DNA from: JBATBW01 sp049662565
GTDB taxonomy: Bacteria > Bacillota_I > Bacilli_A > Erysipelotrichales > Erysipelotrichaceae
DNA length: 5,163 nucleotides
Direction: 5' to 3'
NCBI GenBank assembly: GCA_049662565.1
Contig: JBATBW010000169.1
Span: 1-5,163 of the forward strand
Position 1 is the stretch's first letter, and each line of letters begins with the position of its first letter. The translations under genes were made by a program, and so were the position numbers. The notes beneath the pieces were generated by a model. It was not told where the DNA came from. It did not search any database and saw only the letters and a program-made list of their open reading frames with translations. This document shows positions 1 to 5,163 of this stretch, in pieces.

Positions 1-2
1 GT

Positions 3-236
3 ACTTTAGATTTATTCTTTGATGAAGCTGATATGTTAAATGATAGTGCCAACTTAGATTTAGAAGTCGTTTTTGGTAAAGTTACGATCTTTGTTCCAAG
101 TAACTGGCAAGTAATATTAACGTCCGATGTTGTCCTTAGTAATGAAGAAATAGTTGGTAAACCAAATAACCCTAATAAGAAATTATATATTAATGATGAA
201 TTAGTGTTTAGTAAATTAAATATTATTTATCTCTAA
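3..236 (+). CDS. LiaF/YvqF-like C-terminal domain protein (3' end only)
   Basis: Only the last 77 residues are in the window. The frame is open to the left edge, so the ATG at 33 is not the start and no ribosome binding site precedes it. The visible part is a series of short beta strands with the pattern seen in the C-terminal domain of LiaF/YvqF (cell-wall-active antibiotic response) proteins: 'VVFGKVTIFVPSNWQV', then a looser stretch, then 'LYINDELVFSKLNIIYL' at the extreme C-terminus. In that family the domain is cytoplasmic or membrane-associated and modulates an envelope-stress two-component system. The membrane segments expected upstream lie outside the window. The gene is convergent with htrA and shares its terminator. 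The second 'FGG' motif typical of LiaF is degenerate here. A related domain such as a DUF4097-type adhesin fold is possible, so the family call is an inference from pattern only. Confidence 0.5.
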   Translation, partial: TLDLFFDEADMLNDSANLDLEVVFGKVTIFVPSNWQVILTSDVVLSNEEIVGKPNNPNKKLYINDELVFSKLNIIYL

Positions 237-238
237 CA

Positions 239-267
239 ATAAAAAAAGGACTTTGTCCTTTTTTTAT
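239..267. terminator. bidirectional Rho-independent terminator
   Basis: A perfect 13-bp inverted repeat (239-251 with 255-267) has a 3-nt TTT loop. Its core is GGAC/GTCC flanked by seven A's on one side and seven T's on the other. Because the stem ends in A7/T7, either strand produces a hairpin followed by a U-run. It can therefore end the plus-strand LiaF-like gene, whose stop codon is 2 nt upstream, and also the minus-strand htrA transcript. Confidence 0.9.
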
Positions 268-295
268 CTTAATAGGGGGATTTTAATCTATATAA

Positions 296-315
296 AATTT
301 ATCTTGCGATAAATT
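296..315 (-). terminator. small hairpin just downstream of htrA
   Basis: An 8-bp inverted repeat, AATTTATC (296-303) and GATAAATT (308-315), encloses a 4-nt loop. In the minus-strand RNA the loop reads GCAA, a GNRA tetraloop, and the stem is followed by UUAUAU. It starts 5 nt after the htrA stop codon. The stem has one G-C pair, so it is too weak to be a confident terminator. It may be a 3'-end stabiliser or an auxiliary terminator ahead of the strong one at 239-267. Confidence 0.4.
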
Positions 316-320
316 GTCAG

Positions 321-1409
321 CTATTGTTTGCTTTCGTTTAGAGTAACTTGCAGTGTCATATTACTACCATTACGATTGACAACGATATTTACTTTAGAAT
401 TAACTTTACATTCTTTAATTATCTTTTTTAGTGTTTCGCTACTATCGACATCTTTTCCATTAAATTTAATAATGCGATCGCCGACTTGTAGACCGGCTAT
501 ATGTGCATTACTGTTTTCAATTACCGATTGGATATATACACCTTTATCTTTTACTTGATATAAGTCTGCGGTTTTTTCATCTTGAACATCAATAATGGTA
601 ATGCCTAAAGTAAATCGACCGCTGACATAACCTTTATTAATTAAGTCATTCATTACTTCTTTAACGATATCAATCGGAATCGCAAAACCGATTCCTTCGA
701 CATCTTCGCCAACGGTTTTCGCATTGACGATGCCAATTAATTCACCATTACTATTAAATAAACCACCGCCTGAATTACCAGGATTTACGGCTGCATTTGT
801 TTGTAGTAAGGTCATTGTTTGATTTTTGATTTTTAATTCTCGACTTACGGCGCTGATAATACCATCACTGACACTGCCACCTAAGTTGCCTAAAGGGTTA
901 CCAATAGCGATAACATAATCTCCGGCATTTAAGTTACTACTTGATCCTAGTGTGGCATTTGGTAAATCTTTGCCTTCTATTTTTATTACAGCTAAATCGG
1001 TTTGTTTATCGGTTCCGATTACTTTTCCTTCATATTTTTGTCCGTTCGCAAGGGTTACTTGGACTTGTGTACTATTTTCTACGACATGATTATTGGTTAC
1101 GATATAACCGTCTTTACTTACGATTACTCCACTTCCCGCTTCTTGACCACTGACTGGTCGGTTAAACATATCGACACTAGTTGTAGTAGTTAATATTTCC
1201 ACTACGCTTGGTTGACTTTTTTTGACAATATCACTAGTTGTGACATTGTTATTGTTAAAGATGTTATTTGTTGATGGATTTTGGTTTTCATAGATAACCG
1301 TTTTGTTAGGTTGGATCAAATTATAGACAAAGTTTCCACCAATTGCACCACTAAATGCTACGACAAATACAATTAAATATTTAATAATGAGATTCTTATG
1401 TTTTTTCAT
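321..1409 (-). CDS. htrA: HtrA/DegP-family membrane-anchored serine protease with PDZ domain
   Basis: This 362-residue protein is a surface quality-control protease that degrades or refolds misfolded exported proteins. It has a basic N-terminus (MKKHK) and one hydrophobic anchor at about residues 8-29. No lipobox or clear signal-peptidase site is present, so the body should sit outside the membrane, tethered. An Asn/Thr-rich linker (about 41-60) follows. The trypsin-like domain (about 65-255) carries the triad His108 (TNNHVV), Asp138 (TDLAVIKI) and Ser213 (GNSGGGL). A single PDZ domain (about 267-358) begins with the 'TLGI' carboxylate-binding strand. Length and order are normal for Gram-positive HtrA. 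The start is fixed by a strong AAGGAGG 5 nt before ATG (1415-1421). The gene has its own promoter with a CiaR-type operator and lies 62 nt downstream of the sensor kinase, which suggests that it is a direct target of that system. Confidence 0.95.
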   Translation of the reverse strand: MKKHKNLIIKYLIVFVVAFSGAIGGNFVYNLIQPNKTVIYENQNPSTNNIFNNNNVTTSDIVKKSQPSVVEILTTTTSVDMFNRPVSGQEAGSGVIVSKDGYIVTNNHVVENSTQVQVTLANGQKYEGKVIGTDKQTDLAVIKIEGKDLPNATLGSSSNLNAGDYVIAIGNPLGNLGGSVSDGIISAVSRELKIKNQTMTLLQTNAAVNPGNSGGGLFNSNGELIGIVNAKTVGEDVEGIGFAIPIDIVKEVMNDLINKGYVSGRFTLGITIIDVQDEKTADLYQVKDKGVYIQSVIENSNAHIAGLQVGDRIIKFNGKDVDSSETLKKIIKECKVNSKVNIVVNRNGSNMTLQVTLNESKQ

Positions 1410-1424
1410 TTTTACCTCCTTCTT

Positions 1425-1448
1425 TATTTATAATCTATATTATAAATA
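1425..1448. repeat. 24-bp AT-only palindrome over the htrA -10 region
   Basis: Ten-base arms (1425-1434 and 1439-1448) are perfect inverted copies separated by 4 nt. The minus-strand -10 hexamer TATAAT (1439-1444) lies in one arm and its mirror image in the other. The expected transcription start falls within the palindrome, so only part of it would be in the mRNA. It is not present at the otherwise matching response-regulator promoter. It may be a binding site for a second, dimeric regulator, or a chance product of AT-rich promoter sequence. Confidence 0.5.
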
Positions 1449-1470
1449 TCCTACTTAAAACATACTTAAA
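1439..1470 (-). promoter_or_regulatory. htrA promoter with CiaR-type tandem operator
   Basis: Read on the minus strand, two TTTAAG hexamers (1465-1470 and 1454-1459) are separated by 5 nt (TATGT). Nine nucleotides then lead to a consensus -10 TATAAT (1439-1444). No -35 hexamer is recognisable at the usual 17-nt spacing. The direct repeat occupies roughly -38 to -22, the position of an activator that replaces the -35 contact. The 11-bp period is typical of OmpR-family regulators bound head to tail, and TTTAAG-N5-TTTAAG is the known CiaR site of streptococci. The predicted start gives a leader of about 23 nt. The operator begins 1 nt beyond the stop codon of the upstream kinase gene. Confidence 0.85.
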
Positions 1471-1471
1471 G

Positions 1472-2695
1472 TTATATTTTTTTATTGGGTAGTATTACAT
1501 TGATAGTAAATTTGTTGGTTTCTTTACTAAAGGCAATAATTTTTCCTTGATGCGATTGCACAATGCTTTTCGCTAGGGATAGACCAATGCCATACCCATT
1601 AGTATTACTACTATGGGATTGGTCGATTCGATAAAAACGATCGAATAGTTGATCATGGTTACCGATGGTCATTTGATTGACATCATTTTCTATTTCAATT
1701 ATTACTTTATCTTTATCTTTTTTTAGATTTAAATTGATATTAGCTTTATCACTACTATATTTGAAGGCGTTGTCCAATAAGATATATAATAATTGGCTTA
1801 TTAGATTTTCACTTCCATTATATTCAATATTTTCTTCAATATTAGATGTTAATGTTTTATCTTGACTAAGAGCTATTGATTGATAAGATTCGTTAGCTAA
1901 AATGATCATTTCACTAATATTGAATGTTTGTTTATCAACTATTTGATTTTCATTTAATTTGGATAATGATACTAAGTTGTTGACTAAGACATTCAAACGT
2001 TCTACTTGATGTTTACTACTATCTATCCATTTATTACTTGTATTATTTGCTTCTAATACGTCCATATTGGCATTAATTATCGCTAAGGGAGTTTTTATTT
2101 CATGAGAAGCATTAGTAATAAATTGATTTTGTTTGTCATATGCTATTGCGATTGGTTTTACGACTTTATCGCTTAAGATATAGGCGATTATTGTCGTTAG
2201 AACAATCGCTACTAATGATAGATAGATGCCATTATATAAAAAATTTTGGTACTGTCTGATGTTTGAAATGGCATCAATGAAGATGATTGCATTTATGCCA
2301 TTGATATTCGTTTTGAGATATTTATAGCTATTAATATAGTCACTATTATTGTGGTTTTTTAAGGCATCAATGGCATATTGGGCCGCCGTTTTGGTATTGA
2401 TTGAATAAATATTATTGACATCGCTATCAATTACGACCGATGTACTGTCAAAATATACGACAAAATATCTAGTTTCATACACTTCTTCACGATAAAAGCC
2501 ATCTATTTTATTGAAGTCTCCATGGGGTTTGGGTAGTTTTCCATTGTTTTGGGCGATATATTGGAGTATTTGATTGCTTTTTTTGTCCATTTGTTGGTAG
2601 TTAAAGATATTAATAAATAGTAAAAGTACACTTAACATAATGGTTACTGATAAAGTTGTATAGATAATGAATTTCTTTTTTAGTTTTTTAGTCAT
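1472..2695 (-). CDS. ciaH: CiaH-like sensor histidine kinase
   Basis: This 407-residue membrane sensor should autophosphorylate and donate phosphate to the regulator encoded just upstream. Transmembrane helices at about 9-31 and 154-175 flank an extracytoplasmic region of about 120 residues with no motif I recognise. No HAMP domain is evident: only about 15 residues separate the second helix from the H-box, which contains the phospho-accepting His198 (NASHEIKTP). The ATPase domain shows the N-box with Asn309 (ILLDNAFKY), an F-box (LFDRFYRID, 350-358) and a G2 box (GYGIGLSLAKSIV, 367-379). The G1 region (about 334-345) reads IEIENDVNQMT and lacks the usual DxGxG glycines. The start codon overlaps the last 8 nt of the regulator gene and has GGAG 7 nt upstream, indicating translational coupling. 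Histidine-kinase assignment is secure. The ciaH name rests on the partner and operators rather than on the kinase sequence itself. Confidence 0.88.
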   Translation of the reverse strand: MTKKLKKKFIIYTTLSVTIMLSVLLLFINIFNYQQMDKKSNQILQYIAQNNGKLPKPHGDFNKIDGFYREEVYETRYFVVYFDSTSVVIDSDVNNIYSINTKTAAQYAIDALKNHNNSDYINSYKYLKTNINGINAIIFIDAISNIRQYQNFLYNGIYLSLVAIVLTTIIAYILSDKVVKPIAIAYDKQNQFITNASHEIKTPLAIINANMDVLEANNTSNKWIDSSKHQVERLNVLVNNLVSLSKLNENQIVDKQTFNISEMIILANESYQSIALSQDKTLTSNIEENIEYNGSENLISQLLYILLDNAFKYSSDKANINLNLKKDKDKVIIEIENDVNQMTIGNHDQLFDRFYRIDQSHSSNTNGYGIGLSLAKSIVQSHQGKIIAFSKETNKFTINVILPNKKI

Positions 2696-3365
2696 GATGG
2701 ATCTCCAATGTGTATCCTAAATTACGATTGGATTTAATATATATATTAGCTTGTAGTTTTTCTAATTTTTTTCTTAAACTTGATAAAGCGACCCATACGA
2801 CATTGATTTCACTTTCACTTTCATAGCCCCATACTTTATCTAATAGTTGTTCACTACTCAGATATATTCCAATATTATTTAATAACGTTTCCATTAGTAA
2901 ATATTCTTTGTTTGTTAAAGTAAATTTATCATTATCAGACGATAATTCAAAGCGTAGACGGTTTAATTTGATATTACCATAAACTATATCATTATTATTA
3001 TCTTGATGATCTAGACGTGTTAAAACGCGAATACGGGCTAATAATTCTTTAGTGTTAAATGGTTTAGTTAAATAATCATTGGCTCCGCTATCTAACCCTA
3101 AAACTTTATCATCAATTTGGCTTTTTGCTGTTAGTAGGATGACCGGTGTTAAATTATGATGAGATCTCATAATTTTTAAGACATTTATGCCATCTACTTT
3201 CGGTAACATAATATCTAAGATAATAATATCGTAGTTACTATCTTCAATATAATCTAAAGCACATTGACCATCATAAGCGACATCAACTAAATATTTATTG
3301 ATACTTAATATTTCTTTTAAAGCCTCAGCTAATGGCTTTTCATCTTCTACTAATAATACATGCAT
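2688..3365 (-). CDS. ciaR: CiaR-like OmpR-family response regulator
   Basis: This 225-residue DNA-binding regulator has the length of streptococcal CiaR. The receiver domain (1-115) has acidic residues Glu7/Asp8 (VEDE), the phosphorylation site Asp51 (IIILDIMLP), the switch Thr79 and the conserved Lys101 (LTKPF). The winged-helix effector domain (about 128-221) has a recognition helix around 187-201 (INVVWVALSSLRKKL) and the usual C-terminal 'NLGYTLE' wing. The start has a GAGGTGA Shine-Dalgarno with 5-nt spacing. It is the first gene of an operon with the kinase and has a promoter bearing a TTTAAG-N5-TTTAAG operator, so positive autoregulation is likely. The same operator precedes htrA, two genes downstream. 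CiaR identity is inferred from operator sequence, target gene and architecture. An OmpR-type regulator of some kind is certain. Confidence 0.9.
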   Translation of the reverse strand: MHVLLVEDEKPLAEALKEILSINKYLVDVAYDGQCALDYIEDSNYDIIILDIMLPKVDGINVLKIMRSHHNLTPVILLTAKSQIDDKVLGLDSGANDYLTKPFNTKELLARIRVLTRLDHQDNNNDIVYGNIKLNRLRFELSSDNDKFTLTNKEYLLMETLLNNIGIYLSSEQLLDKVWGYESESEINVVWVALSSLRKKLEKLQANIYIKSNRNLGYTLEIHHD

Positions 3366-3382
3366 ATTATCACCTCAATTAC

Positions 3383-3414
3383 ATAATAAAATATCTACTT
3401 AAAATCTACTTAAA
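3383..3414 (-). promoter_or_regulatory. response-regulator operon promoter with CiaR-type tandem operator
   Basis: On the minus strand, TTTAAG (3409-3414), 5 nt (TAGAT) and TTTAAG (3398-3403) are followed by exactly 9 nt and the -10 hexamer TATTAT (3383-3388). The geometry is identical to the htrA promoter, and the half-site similarity extends to TTTAAGTA. No -35 hexamer is apparent, which fits activation by the regulator itself. The distal half-site contains the TAA stop codon of the upstream flavoenzyme gene. Confidence 0.85.
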
Positions 3415-4171
3415 TTGTTCCTACGGTAAAGGTATAAACGACATATTCCTTTTCACCATCAATATCTAATAATCTATTACAATAATAATGATCAAAAGCC
3501 GCAATACCACAAGTACCTAAATCTAAACTACTACAACACAAATAAACATTTTGTCCTAAATGACCAGTATCAATTAAAGCGACGCGATGAGCTGAAATAC
3601 CATAACGCCATTCACAACGATAGATATTACAAGTATAATATAAAACAAAATTCGCTTTTTTGACAAAAGGTTGTCCACATAAACTATCATTAAATACTTG
3701 AGGAATATTATCTACTTCTTTAATGAATTCTAATTGATGACTTAAAGCTAAATAATGATATAATCCGGGTTTTAATCCAATGACATTATTTATTAAAATA
3801 TAGGTTTCAAAGGGGTGTCTTGCACCTCCTGATGGCACATATCTAATTGTTGCATAATTTTGGCCTTTTATTTCTTTGACATATTGCGTGTAATATAAAA
3901 TATAGGATAATTGATCGACATTGATATCTTTATTAGTATATACTCGACTACTTTTACGCTTATCTAATACTTCTAATAAATTATTATTAAAGTTTATTTG
4001 ACTAAAGTCTTTTGTTAGATCTATTAAATTTTCTTTATCACTTGTATCACATAGTGGCGGTTGGGGTAATTTTTTCTCTTGATCAGAAATATAATCTTCA
4101 TCTTTTTCGGGATAATATTTCATAAATTCCCGATTATCATTAATTATTTGTTGTATTTTGTTATTTTCCAT
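3410..4171 (-). CDS. SagB/nitroreductase-family FMN-dependent oxidoreductase
   Basis: The product is 253 residues from the ATG at 4169-4171. An in-frame ATG at 4232-4234 would add 21 residues but is rejected, because that extension would be read through the upstream terminator and has no good ribosome binding site, whereas the chosen start has AAGGTG 6 nt away. Motifs fit the SagB-type branch of the nitroreductase fold: a flavin-phosphate-binding 'KRKSSRVYT' (71-79), 'PSGGARHPFETY' (113-124), 'GLYHY' (136-140), a helix 'AHRVALIDTGHLGQNVYL' (194-211), and 'GTCGIAAF' (219-226). Such enzymes bind FMN as dimers. SagB proper oxidises azolines in modified peptides, but no YcaO cyclodehydratase or precursor peptide is visible, so the substrate is unknown. 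Eight cysteines is a high number for this size. The gene lies 44 nt upstream of the regulator with no terminator between them, so read-through into the two-component operon is possible. Confidence 0.8.
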   Translation of the reverse strand: MENNKIQQIINDNREFMKYYPEKDEDYISDQEKKLPQPPLCDTSDKENLIDLTKDFSQINFNNNLLEVLDKRKSSRVYTNKDINVDQLSYILYYTQYVKEIKGQNYATIRYVPSGGARHPFETYILINNVIGLKPGLYHYLALSHQLEFIKEVDNIPQVFNDSLCGQPFVKKANFVLYYTCNIYRCEWRYGISAHRVALIDTGHLGQNVYLCCSSLDLGTCGIAAFDHYYCNRLLDIDGEKEYVVYTFTVGTI

Positions 4172-4177
4172 ATTTAT

Positions 4178-4183
4178 CACCTT
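4178..4183 (-). promoter_or_regulatory. ribosome binding site fixing the flavoenzyme start
   Basis: AAGGTG, continuing into AT, lies 6 nt before the ATG at 4169-4171. It decides in favour of this start over the longer in-frame ATG at 4232-4234. Confidence 0.8.
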
Positions 4184-4189
4184 TTTTAT

Positions 4190-4198
4190 ATCATAACA
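4190..4198 (-). promoter_or_regulatory. possible extended -10 promoter for the flavoenzyme gene
   Basis: The minus strand reads TGT followed by TATGAT (4190-4195), matching an extended -10 (TGn plus a 5/6 hexamer). There is no -35. The predicted start would leave a leader of only about a dozen nucleotides, almost touching the Shine-Dalgarno. It is a weak candidate, listed because the preceding terminator implies that the gene needs some promoter of its own. Confidence 0.3.
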
Positions 4199-4201
4199 TA
4201 A

Positions 4202-4225
4202 AAAGTAAACCGTGAGGCTTACTTT
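4202..4225 (-). terminator. terminator of tex
   Basis: A 10-bp stem (4202-4211 with 4216-4225) closes a 4-nt loop. In minus-strand RNA the loop is UCAC and all ten pairs form, including one G-U wobble, followed by a short U-run. The plus-strand version has an A-C mismatch, so it favours minus-strand transcription. The 5' side of the stem overlaps the last two bases of the tex stop codon. The U-run is short, so some read-through into the flavoenzyme gene is plausible. Confidence 0.7.
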
Positions 4226-5163
4226 ATAGTTCAATCTTTAAATTTACTTTATGACGGTCTAAATCAATTTTATCGACATAAACATCAATCATATCACCAA
4301 CACTAAATAAATCACTTGGGTGTTTAATTTTTTGTTTACTCATTTTAGAGATGTGTAACAAAGCATCATTTTTTAGACCAATATCAATGAAGGCACCAAA
4401 GTCGACAACATTACGGACGACTCCTAAGAAGTGATCATTTACTTGTAGGTCTTCGATTGTTAATACTTTATCTCTTAAGACGATTTGATCATATTGGTCA
4501 CGATAGTCTCTTAATGGTTCTTTTAGGGCATCTAATATATCACTAATTGTATAGATGTCACTATTTAACGATGAAGTTAATTGATCAATATCTAAAGTAT
4601 TTATTTTTTCAATTAGTTCACTAGTACCAATTAAAGATTTATCTAATTTAATAAGTTCAAATATTTTGTTCGCAATATCATAGCTTTCGGGGTGAATTGA
4701 AGTTTTGTCAAATATTTCTTTTCCATCAATAACACGTAAAAAACCAATTGCTTGTTGGTAAGTCTTTTCTCCTACACCTTTGATTTTCTTAATTTCTTTA
4801 CGACTTTGAATTACTTTTTCATCACGATACGCAATAATATTTTCCGCAATTTTACCATTTAATCCCGCTACGTTACTTAGTAGTTCTTTTGAGGCGCTGT
4901 TGACATTAACACCAACTAAGTTAACGCTCTTATTAATAACGAATTCTAAACGACTGTTTAGTTGATCTTTTGGTAAGTCGTGTTGATATTGTCCAACACC
5001 GATACTTTTAGGATCAATTTTAATTAGTTCCGCTAAGGGATCAATTACCCGACGGGCAATGGAGATAGCGCTTCGTTCTTCGACTTCTAAGTCTGGAAAT
5101 TCTTTTTTAGCGTTGACACTAGCACTATAAACACTAGCTCCGGCTTCACTAACTGCCGTATAT
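4224..5163 (-). CDS. tex: Tex-family S1 RNA-binding transcription accessory protein (C-terminal part)
   Basis: An uninterrupted minus-strand frame runs from the right edge to a TAA at 4224-4226, giving the last 312 residues. The N-terminal part lies outside the window; complete family members are about 700-780 residues, so roughly 40% is visible. The first 60 residues carry the Tex signature at the end of the YqgF/RuvX-like nuclease-fold domain: 'VSEAGASVYSAS', 'EFPDL', 'AISIARRV', 'DPLAELIKIDPKSIGVGQYQ'. A helix-hairpin-helix region follows (about 90-145, with 'IKGVGEKTYQQAIGFLR'), then 'SIHPESY' (156-161). The C-terminal S1 domain (about 240-311) includes 'GVVRNVVDFGAFIDIG'. Tex is cytoplasmic, binds nucleic acid and interacts with the transcription machinery. 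Its exact role differs between species. It has its own terminator and is probably functionally independent of the stress genes downstream. Confidence 0.95.
   Translation of the reverse strand, partial: YTAVSEAGASVYSASVNAKKEFPDLEVEERSAISIARRVIDPLAELIKIDPKSIGVGQYQHDLPKDQLNSRLEFVINKSVNLVGVNVNSASKELLSNVAGLNGKIAENIIAYRDEKVIQSRKEIKKIKGVGEKTYQQAIGFLRVIDGKEIFDKTSIHPESYDIANKIFELIKLDKSLIGTSELIEKINTLDIDQLTSSLNSDIYTISDILDALKEPLRDYRDQYDQIVLRDKVLTIEDLQVNDHFLGVVRNVVDFGAFIDIGLKNDALLHISKMSKQKIKHPSDLFSVGDMIDVYVDKIDLDRHKVNLKIEL

Noticed and set aside
33..236. Independent small gene starting at the ATG at 33
   Set aside because: The frame continues open to the left edge with similar composition and no ribosome binding site precedes the ATG, so it is the tail of a longer gene.
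328..558. Plus-strand open frame of 76 codons
   Set aside because: It is antisense to the PDZ-coding part of htrA, with no family motifs and no ribosome binding site. It is a shadow of the real gene.
941..1193. Two overlapping plus-strand open frames
   Set aside because: Both are antisense to the HtrA protease domain, which has an intact catalytic triad. The compositions look like reverse-complement artefacts.
1677..1865. Plus-strand open frame of 62 codons
   Set aside because: It is antisense to the kinase ATPase domain and has no supporting signals.
2358..3746. Isolated TTTAAG/CTTAAA hexamers (2358-2363, 2773-2778, 3175-3180, 3741-3746)
   Set aside because: They are single copies inside coding sequence, without a partner at 11-bp spacing, as expected by chance in AT-rich DNA.
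3410..4171. Azoline-containing peptide (TOMM) biosynthesis cluster
   Set aside because: Only the SagB-like enzyme is present. No YcaO protein, precursor peptide or transporter is visible in the window.
1..5163. Possible alternative genetic code (TGA as tryptophan)
   Set aside because: No gene ends in TGA, but no in-frame TGA was found either and the tryptophans checked are TGG. Six stop codons in an AT-rich window cannot distinguish the codes.

Overview
The window is AT-rich (about one third G+C by eye). It uses strong Shine-Dalgarno sequences of the AGGAGG/AGGTGA type, encodes every tryptophan I checked as TGG, and closes all six genes with TAA or TAG. Together with the protein families present, this points to a low-GC Gram-positive bacterium (Bacillota, possibly a Bacilli/Erysipelotrichia-like lineage). 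The sequence does not settle the genus.

Layout, left to right: (1) the 3' end of a plus-strand gene whose product looks like the C-terminal beta-rich domain of LiaF/YvqF-type envelope-stress proteins; (2) a strong two-way terminator between convergent genes; (3) on the minus strand, in transcription order from the right edge, the 3' part of tex (S1-domain RNA-binding protein), its terminator, a stand-alone SagB/nitroreductase-family flavoenzyme, an OmpR-family response regulator, its HAMP-less histidine kinase (8-nt overlap), and a membrane-anchored HtrA serine protease.

The main result is regulatory. Upstream of both the response regulator and htrA lies the same tandem direct repeat, TTTAAG-N5-TTTAAG, followed in both cases by exactly 9 nt and a -10 hexamer (TATTAT or TATAAT). 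That repeat is the binding site known for CiaR of streptococci, where CiaRH also controls htrA. The simplest reading is a CiaRH-like envelope-stress circuit: the kinase senses an extracytoplasmic signal, the regulator activates its own operon and the adjacent htrA, and HtrA deals with misfolded exported proteins. The two operators are packed against, or inside, the stop codon of the preceding gene.

Only the right-hand ~940 bases (tex) and the first ~236 bases are partial genes. No mobile element, CRISPR array, tRNA or rRNA is visible. There is no gene-free stretch longer than about 90 bases.
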